Virus record (IMG/VR): IMGVR_UViG_3300021403_000007
Coordinates: 1 to 64,000 of that record
Direction: 5' to 3' (one strand)
From: a virus
DNA: 64,000 bases
The position numbers and the translations under genes are program-made. Positions 27,706 through 35,698 of the stretch are shown here, piece after piece. The stretch's first letter is position 1. The number at the start of each line of letters is the position of its first letter. Under the pieces are notes generated by a model. It had not been told where the DNA came from. It saw only the letters and a list, made by a program, of their open reading frames with translations, and ran no database searches.

Positions 27706-28368
27706 ATGCCAATGGTAAGAGGCTTCCTGCGCATCATCAAGCGCAGAGACAGATGGGGTCGCCCAGTTGATCCAGATTACGGCATTGACGAGGGTGATTT
27801 GGAAGAAGGTGGTGGAGAAGACGGCGGCGAATATCCTGATCAGGGTCTTCCCGGTCGTCCTCCTGGTTTCTGGGGTGGTGAACGTCCTAGTTTCCCCGGT
27901 CGTCCCGGTCAAGGGTTGCCTCGGCCGCCTCGTCCAACTGATCCCGATTGGGGTCTTGAAGAAGGTGGTGGCATCTGGGGCGGTCCAGGTCGTCCCCCAC
28001 GTCCTCCGCATGTATGGCCGCGGCCTCCCGGTGGTGGGCTTCCGGTTGATCCAGGCTGGGGTATCGGTGGCAGGTGGCCGGAACGGCCCAGTCACGGTTT
28101 GCCAATTTTCCCGTCTATCCCCGGCAAGCCTGACAACTCTCTGCCTCCGGTCGAGGGTGAAGGTCCGCCTCCGACTGATCCGCCTCCGGGCACGATCTGG
28201 CCGCCGTTGCCTCCTGGTGTTCCAGGTGGTAAGGCAATTGCTCTTGTGGCGATTTCCGGCGTCGGTTATCGCTATGTCGTGATCACCATTCCGCCGCCGG
28301 GGCCTGGACAGGGCTTGCCCCCTTCGCGTCCCGGTGAACCGGAAGTCGATCCTACGCGTCGGCGTTAA
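27706..28368 (+). CDS. Pro/Gly-rich protein of accessory cassette
   Basis: A 220-residue protein starting MPMVRGFLRI after a strong AGGAGAG ribosome site. An upstream in-frame ATG at 27688 lies inside the leader hairpin and is less likely. The body repeats phrases such as GLPGRPPGFWGG, PTDPDWGLEEGG and PVDPGWGIGG, with many W and P residues. A hydrophobic strand-rich piece (IALVAISGVGYRYVVITIPPP) follows near the end. There is no signal peptide. Similar proline-rich proteins are known to me from phages of alphaproteobacteria, with no assigned function. Higher GC than its neighbours suggests acquisition. Confidence 0.6.
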   Translation: MPMVRGFLRIIKRRDRWGRPVDPDYGIDEGDLEEGGGEDGGEYPDQGLPGRPPGFWGGERPSFPGRPGQGLPRPPRPTDPDWGLEEGGGIWGGPGRPPRPPHVWPRPPGGGLPVDPGWGIGGRWPERPSHGLPIFPSIPGKPDNSLPPVEGEGPPPTDPPPGTIWPPLPPGVPGGKAIALVAISGVGYRYVVITIPPPGPGQGLPPSRPGEPEVDPTRRR

Positions 28369-28369
28369 G

Positions 28370-28384
28370 TTACTCTCAGAGTAA
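28370..28384. repeat. Perfect-arm palindrome copy between genes
   Basis: TTACTC-TCA-GAGTAA begins two bases after the stop of the Pro-rich gene and just before a G6/C6 hairpin. It separates the two accessory genes. Confidence 0.85.
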
Positions 28385-28388
28385 AGGG

Positions 28389-28407
28389 CGGGGGGATCGT
28401 CCCCCCG
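28389..28407 (+). terminator. GC hairpin after Pro-rich gene
   Basis: CG6-ATCGT-C6G forms a very stable stem, followed by TTCATCTC and not a clean T-run. It is probably a terminator or an attenuating hairpin between the two accessory genes. Confidence 0.55.
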
Positions 28408-28433
28408 TTCATCTCAAAAATGGAGCTAGTCAC

Positions 28434-29165
28434 ATGAAGAGATTTCTATTGGGTGCAGTTGCCCTTGCAAGTATGGTCACACCCGCCCTTGCTACACTAC
28501 AGCTTTCAATCACTGACGGAACATCAACCTTCTCCTGCCGCGATGGTCAGCTTGGTTGCGATCTCAGCGGTGGAGCAAATAACCTACTGGTGGTTGACAC
28601 CACACTCGATGGGTTCTTTGTGCAGGTCACATTGGCCCAATCGACGTTTGGCACCCACAACGTTCTGCAATTGTCTTCTGCTAATATCGAGAATAACGGC
28701 AGTGCGACGGGGACAATTAGCTTTGTCGCCAGTGACACTAACTTTCATGCCCCTGTTAACACCATCGAGGAAAGCGGATCACTAACGTTTAACAACAGTG
28801 TCGGTTCAGGCCCGTCAAGTGTTAGCTTTTTTGCTGACCATGCGAACGGGCAGGGTGCAAACCCGCTGAACACACCGGGGTCATTGCTCGACACATTCAG
28901 CGATACACCGGTAACTAACCCCGACTCATTCTCTGGCACTCACCTGTCGTCGTTTGTTTCTGGTTCGCCGTTCAGCATGACAGAAAGTGCTTCACTCAAC
29001 CTGATCGCTGGTGGGAGTGTTACTGGTTTCGACCAGTCAATGACGGCTTCGGTTGTACCCGAGACGTCTACGTGGGTGATGATGTTACTGGGCTTTGTCG
29101 GCTTAGGGTTTGCAGGAATGCGGAGAACCCCCGTTCGCTTCCTCGACCGCACCCAACTAGGCTGA
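28434..29165 (+). CDS. PEP-CTERM-type secreted surface protein
   Basis: A 243-residue protein. Residues 1-20 are a Sec signal peptide (MKRFLLGAVALASMVTPALA). The body is rich in S, T, N and G and looks beta-rich, with a disulfide-sized C-x-x-x-x-x-x-C near residue 35. The C-terminus reads VVPETSTWVMMLLGFVGLGF then AGMRR: a short PExxxW motif, a hydrophobic helix and a terminal arginine cluster. This is the arrangement of PEP-CTERM signals (alphaproteobacterial PEPxxWA type) handled by exosortase. Residues after MRR extend the tail by about ten. The phage has no exosortase, so it would depend on that of the host. This is best viewed as a 'moron' that changes the surface of the infected or lysogenised cell. 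Confidence 0.82.
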   Translation: MKRFLLGAVALASMVTPALATLQLSITDGTSTFSCRDGQLGCDLSGGANNLLVVDTTLDGFFVQVTLAQSTFGTHNVLQLSSANIENNGSATGTISFVASDTNFHAPVNTIEESGSLTFNNSVGSGPSSVSFFADHANGQGANPLNTPGSLLDTFSDTPVTNPDSFSGTHLSSFVSGSPFSMTESASLNLIAGGSVTGFDQSMTASVVPETSTWVMMLLGFVGLGFAGMRRTPVRFLDRTQLG

Positions 29166-29174
29166 CAACAGTGG

Positions 29175-29217
29175 CGGGGAGCCTTTTGGCCGCAACCTTT
29201 GGCTCCCCGTTACTTTT
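29175..29217 (+). terminator. Intrinsic terminator after the PEP-CTERM gene
   Basis: A nine-base-pair stem CGGGGAGCC/GGCTCCCCG with a 17-base loop is followed by TTACTTTT. It is a convincing rho-independent terminator that closes the accessory cassette before the lysis genes. Confidence 0.8.
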
Positions 29218-29421
29218 ATGAATGAGCATCAAAAAGCAGCACTGGTCTTACAGTTAAGTTTACTCTTAGAGTATAATGAAATAGACGCGTATTTATCGAC
29301 ACTTAAACGCATTGCAGAAATACAAGCATTCAGTGCTACTCGCGGAGTAATGAATTGGGATGACGCTATACGGTGGACAACGGTTGTAGAAGCCATAGGT
29401 AAAATAGAAAGGGAGATAGAA
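29218..29421 (+). other. In-frame extension upstream of the endolysin
   Basis: Sixty-eight open codons from ATG 29218 run in frame into the endolysin. They encode a helical, charged segment with two palindrome copies (29260 and 29336). No ribosome site precedes ATG 29218. It could be an N-terminal domain made from a weak start, a decayed gene fused to the enzyme, or untranslated leader. Confidence 0.4.
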
Positions 29422-29961
29422 ATGACAGTCCACACACCCGAGGAATGGCGAGCTATACTTGGTAAGATCGCACCCCATGGTAAGCCATGGATATTAGACG
29501 GTTTTGCCGATGCCTTGCCTGGTATTTGTGAGAAGTTCGATATCACTACCAAAAATCGCCAGTCACATTTTATTGCTCAATGCGCTCATGAGTGCGACCA
29601 CTTCAAGACGACTCAAGAGTATGCGAGCGGGCAAGCCTACGAAGGACGCAAAGACCTTGGTAACACACATAGTGGAGACGGTAAGCGTTATAAGGGGCGC
29701 GGGCTTATCCAGCTTACAGGTCGGTTTAACTACGACGCGGCAGGGAAAGCTTTGGGACGAGACTTCATCAACGACCCAGAATTGGTGGAACGATTCCCCG
29801 CCGCTGCCGACGTATCAGCGTGGTACTGGGACACGCATAAACTTAATCGCCATGCCGACAATGACGATGTTCGTGCCGTCACGAAAGCAATCAACGGTGG
29901 TTACAATGGCCTTGACAGCCGCATGGCCTACCTTGCAACGGCGAAAAGTGTAATTGCATAA
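29422..29961 (+). CDS. GH19-type endolysin
   Basis: A 179-residue enzyme from the ATG at 29422, preceded by GGGAG. The reading frame stays open back to ATG 29218 (247 residues), but that start has no ribosome site and lies at the end of a terminator. The core matches glycoside hydrolase 19 (chitinase class I fold) phage lysozymes: HFIAQCAHECDHF with the catalytic Glu, then YKGRGLIQLTGRFNY and a late KAINGG. It should cut the glycan strands of peptidoglycan at the end of infection. The next gene, a holin candidate, overlaps its stop. Confidence 0.85.
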   Translation: MTVHTPEEWRAILGKIAPHGKPWILDGFADALPGICEKFDITTKNRQSHFIAQCAHECDHFKTTQEYASGQAYEGRKDLGNTHSGDGKRYKGRGLIQLTGRFNYDAAGKALGRDFINDPELVERFPAAADVSAWYWDTHKLNRHADNDDVRAVTKAINGGYNGLDSRMAYLATAKSVIA

Positions 29962-30263
29962 TGGACCTCACTAACGTACCTAGACCCCCTATCCCGAAAA
30001 TAATGGACTACCCTGGCGCAGTTACGGTGGGGTTTGTTGTTATATTTGCTACTATAATGTTATTTGTTACCAATCGTTTCGACAGCACAGGTGGCACCTT
30101 AACGATATCGTTGATTGTGGTGCTAGCGTTTGTTGCTGTTGTAGCGTTCTCTTTGATATTCGCCATCCCGGCAGACGACGAGGTTACTCCCGGAGTAGTA
30201 GGTGGCCTCGTCGCCGCTTTCGGTGCAGTGGTTGCTTATTGGTTAGGCAAGGCCAAAGGCTGA
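29961..30263 (+). CDS. Holin candidate
   Basis: A 100-residue membrane protein whose ATG overlaps the endolysin stop (TAATG). Hydrophobic segments lie at about residues 19-37, 46-68 and 78-95, giving three transmembrane helices, and the C-terminus is short and basic (GKAKG). Topology, size and coupling to the endolysin fit a class I holin, which opens the inner membrane so that the lysozyme can reach the wall. Confidence 0.7.
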   Translation: MDLTNVPRPPIPKIMDYPGAVTVGFVVIFATIMLFVTNRFDSTGGTLTISLIVVLAFVAVVAFSLIFAIPADDEVTPGVVGGLVAAFGAVVAYWLGKAKG

Positions 30264-30568
30264 TCGCTTAGTTGTAATTCGCTAGGTGTATTAGTTTCGT
30301 AATATTGCCTTAACAACCCAATACCTTTTAAGTGGTCTAATTGATCCTGTGTAATCTGCGGGGCATTATTCTCCCATATTCCACTCAAATCCGGCAGTGG
30401 GATTTCCCGAGCGGGAAGGGGTGCAACCTCAATAGGGTATAGTTTTGACTTGGTGGCACGATTGTACACCCCTCCACAATGTTGTGGTGTTGGGTAGTTC
30501 CACACTCTAAAGCAGTGAGCCTGTACGGGTGTTACTCCTATAGTAAGGACAACGATTGCTCTCCACAT
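30236..30568 (-). CDS. Small secreted protein, HC...W-YP-PQHC type
   Basis: A 110-residue protein with a signal peptide (MWRAIVVLTIGVTPVQA) and then HCFRVWNYPTPQHCGG, a pattern I associate with small exported proteins of alphaproteobacterial phages. A proline-rich middle and a polar helical tail follow. It starts after TAGGAGAGCAAA and overlaps the 3' end of the holin candidate on the other strand by 28 bases. A spanin-like lysis role is possible from the position but not shown; there is no lipobox. Confidence 0.6.
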   Translation of the reverse strand: MWRAIVVLTIGVTPVQAHCFRVWNYPTPQHCGGVYNRATKSKLYPIEVAPLPAREIPLPDLSGIWENNAPQITQDQLDHLKGIGLLRQYYETNTPSELQLSDQPLALPNQ

Positions 30569-30577
30569 TTTGCTCTC

Positions 30578-30943
30578 CTAGTGACTACAATCAGGACATA
30601 TGTCCCAATTCTTAAACCCATGTGGGCATAAGTTACCAGTATTTAGTGGCTCTTTACCAATTTCTACTCGTTGCGCGTCACGTTGCTTAGGTGTCATTGG
30701 TGGCGCACCCATCATGGTTGTTTCGTAACCTCGCGCTAGTAACCAGTTCATACTCTCAATGATCATTTCGTCAGTGGCACCCAACCATTGCAGACGCGCT
30801 TTATGCACTGTTGCTAACGGCACTGTGGGATCTACGGGTGGTGGATTACCCGATTTTTCCCACCATAGGCGAGCCTCCCTAGCCCGTGGGTTGCGGAACA
30901 GTGCATCGCGCTCGGCAAACAACGTTTCAAGTTCTTTGTCCAT
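30578..30943 (-). CDS. Small protein with C-terminal CPxG/CPDC zinc knuckle
   Basis: A 121-residue protein from the ATG at 30943, just downstream of the primase-helicase stop. The N-terminal two-thirds are helical. The last 17 residues read CPHGFKNWDICPDCSH, with cysteines and histidines spaced as in a small zinc-binding knuckle. It probably belongs to the replication operon as an accessory DNA- or protein-binding factor. No closer assignment. Confidence 0.6.
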   Translation of the reverse strand: MDKELETLFAERDALFRNPRAREARLWWEKSGNPPPVDPTVPLATVHKARLQWLGATDEMIIESMNWLLARGYETTMMGAPPMTPKQRDAQRVEIGKEPLNTGNLCPHGFKNWDICPDCSH

Positions 30944-30945
30944 GC

Positions 30946-33825
30946 TCAAAACTCTATCTCCTGCCCTAGAGCTGTTTTACTTAGATCGATCTCCCAACAG
31001 TGGATGGGTGGACTCGCATAATCCGTCCCACTGCCGATACGACTACGGGTTAGTTTAGCTTTTAAAAGTTTCTTTAGAGCGTTAGTAAATGCGCTTCGGG
31101 TAATGTTTTGTTCTTTACACCATTTTCCTAGTGCTGGATGGCTTATTTTACAGATGCGTTCTTTCTCGCTAAGTTGCACATACACTGTTTGTCGGGTAAA
31201 AATAATGTTGTCGTTGAGCACTCTAATTGAGCCTTTGTTAGGACGTCCAGCCCCGCTTGCTATGGTATTTGTTTTAATGGTATTCATTGCCATTGCGTGC
31301 AAAAACTCACCTAATTGAAGCTCAACATTACCTTTAGAAGTAAAATCTTCTGCATCAGTCATTAAATGTACTCGATTTTCTTTAATTTTTTCTCTTATGA
31401 AGTTCTCAAGACCCGGTAAATCAAATTGGGTAAACTTCAATGCGTTTGCTAGTCTTGCGCCTACAATTAGACAGGCGGCAATGGCGGACCAAAAACGTTC
31501 AGATTGATTTGTTTGAAGATCATCATCGATTTTGTCACGCATAGTTGTTACCCACTCTAATACACGTTTATGATTTGCTCCTAACCATGCTGCATATTTT
31601 TGTCCGATATGACCATAATTCCTTCGTAAAGCACCGGTTAAAATGGTCATGTGTCCAACGTTTAAATTGGATACGAATGACTCATCAACGTTAAACTCAA
31701 GTAATCGGTAATGTCCTGCACCCGATCCCTTTGCAGCCTTAGCAATTTCATCTGAGAGTGGGTTATTAGCGCACCACACTAATAAACTTTCAAATTCTAA
31801 TTGCCGTGTAGGTTGTACAGTTTGGGTTAATCTCCCCTTTTCTCGTCCTCTCGTAATAAGATCAATTATTCTAACCATTTTTTCTGCTTGTTGTTGCCCT
31901 CTAATTTCGTCCCAACACAAAGGTAAATTTTTGAGAGATGCCATTGTATGCATGATATGATTTGCTGTATCATCAAGACCTTGCATCTTGCCAGTGCTGC
32001 CCCAAATCGCTTGACACAAACTCAACGCTGAGGACTTACCAAGTCCACTCTTAGAACTCCATGCTCCAACACATACACCAAATAACCCTGTTAACGTGAT
32101 CAATGGAGCCGCGAACCCACAAGCAATGATAATGTTAATATCGTGGCGGTTTTGGGCAATAGTTAATTCACTCAGTTCACGCCAATATTTTTCTTCACCA
32201 GTAATACTATACCCTCGGGACATTTCTAAATCTAATAATTGTGCCTGAACAGTTTTACCCGGAGAGTAACATTTGCCATCATAAGAGAACCCCATCTTAC
32301 CATCAGGCATTTTCTGCCATCCAATTGGCTTAACAGTCACAAGAGTGTCATCCTTGTTACGGAGTTTGGTTTGGAGGGCCACGAAGAACTTCCTTGTCAG
32401 TTCGTTTGGCATCGTCGGTAAACCGTTCTTTGCCAACGCAGTTACCAATCCCTCTTTATTAGACGCTACCGACATAGGTAGTCTAACTGTTTTTCGATGA
32501 CCATTACCCTGGAGAGTAACAAACGTGAAACTGTATTCCTCGTCATGTCCCTCTGCATATGCGGTGTTATAAATAAGCGCATACGTGAATACTTGAACCG
32601 GATGATTTTCGCCAGATTTATCAACCATCTCAGTCCATATTGTATTATCTTTGCTGTCTCGATAATACCCAGAAGGTAAATCAGAGTTTGGGTCCATTGA
32701 GGGAGCGTGTGGAATTTTAGCTTGATACAGAGGAACGTTAATTGGGGTTATGTTCCAATCAAAATAAATACATGTCTCACACTCTTTAACGCCCAATTGC
32801 TTTAAAGTGGCACACTTAGACGGTCCCAATTTTGGGTTGTTCGCTCGGTCCACTTCTACTTGGTCGTATTTAAGGTCTACCTCTTCAACGGTGTACGCTT
32901 GATGGTCCTTAGATAATTTATGCGCCCACTCTCGACCATCTTTGCAATAACTTGCAAGGCTAACAGTTTGTTTCCAAATCGCTTCCCCATGTTCTCTGCC
33001 GCCACTCATTGCAGTATTATGTAAGAACGCACAAAAAACCCCAACCTCCTTCATGTCTGCTAATTCGTATTGTTTCTTGGGTCGCATCAAGTCGTCATTA
33101 TCATCGGCAGCGAGAGGGACGACAGACGGTCGGATGGGGACAATGTTATTGACTTTGAGCCTACTACGAAGTTCAGCGATTGGGATATAACTCCCGTAGT
33201 AAAGTAGGTTGACTGGCTGTGCTGGTTCGTGTTTAAAATTCCATGTCCCAGGTATTCTGAGTAGACGGCATAAATCTTTAGTACACTCTTGGTCAAAGAG
33301 TAATCCAAATTCTTGGGCCATGTTTATAATACTGGTCGAGAAAACTTCATGTTCAGTAGGACTAAACAACTCGTCTGCCGTCCAGTAAACATGTAAACCG
33401 CCGGTTCCGCTTTCAACTATCATGCTTGGTTTGATCAGGTTATATTTTTTACAGAAGTCCCTTAATGCAACAAGGGCTTCCTTCTGGGTATCGTACGCCC
33501 CAGGCTTAACGTCGATATCCAAGTAAACCGAACTGCACGAACCTATATTATAACGCTTGCGAAGGGCAGGAGGGTGCTTGCGCGGCTTATCACTCTTGCC
33601 AACTTCCTTCTGACCACCCATTGCCAAATAAATATCATGCCCTTGACCGCCCCACCATGTAGCAACCCTAGCGGCAAGATGAACGTTCTTGAACGCACTA
33701 CCGGGAATAGTTATTGTGTCACCAAATTGCATCTTACGATGAACACTAAAAAATAATCCTTGTGCGGCGTACTTCCCTGCGAGCATATTAATATATGCTT
33801 CTGCATTCATTGCGGCTGTTGTCAT
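30946..33825 (-). CDS. Primase-helicase (AEP-like primase + DUF927-type ATPase)
   Basis: A 959-residue protein from the ATG at 33825 (GGGGA upstream); a start at 33840 is also open. The N-terminal 230 residues look like an archaeo-eukaryotic-type primase: SVYLDIDVKPG with the metal-binding acidic pair, and ESGTGGLHVYW. The C-terminal half has a DUF927-like ATPase: Walker A SSKSGLGKSS (about residue 595), LPLCWDEIRG and LLVWCANNPLS (sensor). A final winged-helix-like part lies near residues 880-950. Together these would make primers and unwind DNA at the phage fork. It is the largest gene of the leftward block. Confidence 0.75.
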   Translation of the reverse strand: MTTAAMNAEAYINMLAGKYAAQGLFFSVHRKMQFGDTITIPGSAFKNVHLAARVATWWGGQGHDIYLAMGGQKEVGKSDKPRKHPPALRKRYNIGSCSSVYLDIDVKPGAYDTQKEALVALRDFCKKYNLIKPSMIVESGTGGLHVYWTADELFSPTEHEVFSTSIINMAQEFGLLFDQECTKDLCRLLRIPGTWNFKHEPAQPVNLLYYGSYIPIAELRSRLKVNNIVPIRPSVVPLAADDNDDLMRPKKQYELADMKEVGVFCAFLHNTAMSGGREHGEAIWKQTVSLASYCKDGREWAHKLSKDHQAYTVEEVDLKYDQVEVDRANNPKLGPSKCATLKQLGVKECETCIYFDWNITPINVPLYQAKIPHAPSMDPNSDLPSGYYRDSKDNTIWTEMVDKSGENHPVQVFTYALIYNTAYAEGHDEEYSFTFVTLQGNGHRKTVRLPMSVASNKEGLVTALAKNGLPTMPNELTRKFFVALQTKLRNKDDTLVTVKPIGWQKMPDGKMGFSYDGKCYSPGKTVQAQLLDLEMSRGYSITGEEKYWRELSELTIAQNRHDINIIIACGFAAPLITLTGLFGVCVGAWSSKSGLGKSSALSLCQAIWGSTGKMQGLDDTANHIMHTMASLKNLPLCWDEIRGQQQAEKMVRIIDLITRGREKGRLTQTVQPTRQLEFESLLVWCANNPLSDEIAKAAKGSGAGHYRLLEFNVDESFVSNLNVGHMTILTGALRRNYGHIGQKYAAWLGANHKRVLEWVTTMRDKIDDDLQTNQSERFWSAIAACLIVGARLANALKFTQFDLPGLENFIREKIKENRVHLMTDAEDFTSKGNVELQLGEFLHAMAMNTIKTNTIASGAGRPNKGSIRVLNDNIIFTRQTVYVQLSEKERICKISHPALGKWCKEQNITRSAFTNALKKLLKAKLTRSRIGSGTDYASPPIHCWEIDLSKTALGQEIEF

Positions 33826-33848
33826 TGACGTTCCCCACAAGAAAGAGG

Positions 33849-33870
33849 CTCCGGGGTTTTACCCCCGGAG
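33849..33870 (-). terminator. Intrinsic terminator between SSB-like gene and primase-helicase
   Basis: Read on the minus strand, CTCCGGGG-GTAAAA-CCCCGGAG is followed by CCTCTTTCTT. The palindrome copy at 33859-33873 overlaps one arm of the stem. It may reduce read-through into the primase-helicase. Confidence 0.7.
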
Positions 33871-33878
33871 TAACTTTT

Positions 33879-34976
33879 TCAACGCTTGATTAGATCACCA
33901 AACATGGTGTCCATCTCGTCGGGGACGTTGCTCATTTCGGTTACTTCGTCAGTTTCTTCTTCGACTGGTGGCTCAGTAACAACTTGACGCTGTGTTACCG
34001 GTGCAGTCGCTGGCTTTGATACCGCACCTGTAATTGTGTTCGCCGCTTGCACTGGCTTCGCTGCCGGAGCAGTTGGTCTTAAAGGTTGTGCTTGTCTTGG
34101 TTCAGCCCGTGTTGCGATTTGTTCAGCGGCCGAACGGTTATGTTGTTGTGGCGCTACAGGCTTAGGACCGACTGGCTTAGGCGCTGTCGCTGCTGCCTTG
34201 GGCGGTTGTGCTTGTGCAGCGTTCTGTTCAGGGGTTGCTTCCTCTTCTTCGTATTCAGCCGTCACTTCGTTGACGATACGCCCTGACTTCTCGTCTTCAC
34301 GTAGCTCCTTGATGACCAATGCTTCATCATCAGTAAGTGGGCGTCCTGGCTCGAACACCAGCTTTGTAACTTTGCGCTGGGGTTCAATCGTGATTGTAAT
34401 AGTCGTGGTGTACGCGTAGTAGTTGATACCGAATTTTTTAAGTTCGTTAGCATACTTATCAAGCGCACCCAGACTTCCGGCAGGGACACGAAAGATCATT
34501 GCGCCGCCGTATGCTTCATTCCAAAGATCACTCACAGGAGTAACCGCCAGTCGCTTGTTATCACCACACGGTTTACTCTTGAGCCCATTCTGGCTTGTAA
34601 CGAACACGTTGTTAGGACAAGTCGCACAAGTGTTGTTTTGCACTTGGTCTTCTGGCACGCTTACATCAGGAGTAATTGAGTTTGAACTCCAGCAAGTCGG
34701 CGGTCTGCTGTCACCTCCATAACCACCCGGCCAATACGCTTTGCTCTGTGTCTTGGCAGACTTGATAATTACCACTTCGATCTGCCGCTGTTGCTCTGGG
34801 GGTAAACTTTCGTAACTGCCCCGGTAGTTAATACCAAACACGTTTTGCAGGATACTCAATTGACCCAACGCACTACGAATGCCTTCTCCCAAGTCTTCAA
34901 GCGGTTCGTTAGCGAACACGTTAGACACAGGCATTAATCCGCGCTGCGGCTGTTGATTGATTAAGTTGGTAGCCAT
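33879..34976 (-). CDS. Probable ssDNA-binding replication protein
   Basis: A 365-residue protein. Residues 75-160 contain a cysteine cluster, TPPTCW-like then C-x-x-C-x-x-N and KSKPCGDNKRLAV, seen in podovirus replication proteins that I associate with single-strand DNA binding. The middle is beta-rich (NYYAYTTTITITIEPQRKV). Residues 240-340 are a disordered P/A/Q linker, and the C-terminus is acidic (EEETDEVTEM...DEMDTMFGDL), like the partner-binding tails of SSB proteins. It is surrounded by replication genes. The exact family is not certain. Confidence 0.6.
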   Translation of the reverse strand: MATNLINQQPQRGLMPVSNVFANEPLEDLGEGIRSALGQLSILQNVFGINYRGSYESLPPEQQRQIEVVIIKSAKTQSKAYWPGGYGGDSRPPTCWSSNSITPDVSVPEDQVQNNTCATCPNNVFVTSQNGLKSKPCGDNKRLAVTPVSDLWNEAYGGAMIFRVPAGSLGALDKYANELKKFGINYYAYTTTITITIEPQRKVTKLVFEPGRPLTDDEALVIKELREDEKSGRIVNEVTAEYEEEEATPEQNAAQAQPPKAAATAPKPVGPKPVAPQQHNRSAAEQIATRAEPRQAQPLRPTAPAAKPVQAANTITGAVSKPATAPVTQRQVVTEPPVEEETDEVTEMSNVPDEMDTMFGDLIKR

Positions 34977-35015
34977 GTTACTTTCTTTCCTCTCATAGTG
35001 GCGTTTAGTAAACGC

Positions 35016-35510
35016 TTAAAGCGTTTCTACGTCGTTGTCTTCTGCTGCTTCAGTGGGGGCCGCATCTCCCTTGGCAACAGTTGTTTTCGGCTTCGTGGGT
35101 GGTTTTACTCCGATATCTTGCAGCTCATTCTTGCCGACACCAGGAGGCAAGTCACCACCTATTAACATGCCTCTGTCCATGGTTCCCCCATGCGATAGAC
35201 GAAACGCATCCATCGCAGTTTTGTTAGCACGCCAGTCAACTAAGTCCCAAGCTTCCACGCCAATAATATGGCTACGAAACTGAGCCGGGTCTTCCAACGG
35301 ATACGTAATCTTTTGGATTAGATAGGGCGTACCGTTAATGGTACGCGCATTCAATTGATTAGTTTGCAGGAGGAAAGTAAACAACTCCCCCTTCAATCGT
35401 TTCTCAAAGTCTTCAAAGTCTTTCAGTTCTGCTTTGTGACGATCCTTTATCTCTTTCATCTTGGCGCGGATCATACGGAGTTTATAAACTCTATCAGCAA
35501 CGTCGATCAT
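35016..35510 (-). CDS. Conserved phage protein of the replication block
   Basis: A 164-residue protein from ATG 35510 after TGGAGAGCAAA. The N-terminal 45 residues are a charged helix. The following part, with TYPLEDPAQFRSHI...WDLVDWRANKTAMDAF and later GGDLPPGV, is a recurring phage pattern near SSB and recombination genes. The C-terminus is a K/T/A/E-rich tail ending in acidic residues. Function unknown; a protein working on DNA with the neighbours is likely. Confidence 0.6.
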   Translation of the reverse strand: MIDVADRVYKLRMIRAKMKEIKDRHKAELKDFEDFEKRLKGELFTFLLQTNQLNARTINGTPYLIQKITYPLEDPAQFRSHIIGVEAWDLVDWRANKTAMDAFRLSHGGTMDRGMLIGGDLPPGVGKNELQDIGVKPPTKPKTTVAKGDAAPTEAAEDNDVETL

Positions 35511-35542
35511 TTTGCTCTCCACTTGTTACTCTTGGGGTAAAC

Positions 35543-35698
35543 TCAGAGTGATCCCTGAGCCTTGTTTAGTTTCGCGATGGCTTGTTCTATTAGTTCTTCT
35601 GTCTCCTTTTTTGGTTCATACTCGTTTACAAGTTCTTGAAGCCCATCAACCATTTCATCGAGCTTCGCAAGGAACTCGGTTTCTTGGTCTTTAGTCAT
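35543..35698 (-). CDS. Short acidic helical protein
   Basis: A 51-residue protein, MTKDQETEFLAKLDEM..., ending KLNKAQGSL. Its ATG lies inside the last codons of the helicase gene in another frame (eight-base overlap) after CGGAG, which indicates translational coupling. It is almost wholly helical and acidic. No known domain. It fills the gap between the helicase and the gene ending at 35016. Confidence 0.6.
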   Translation of the reverse strand: MTKDQETEFLAKLDEMVDGLQELVNEYEPKKETEELIEQAIAKLNKAQGSL

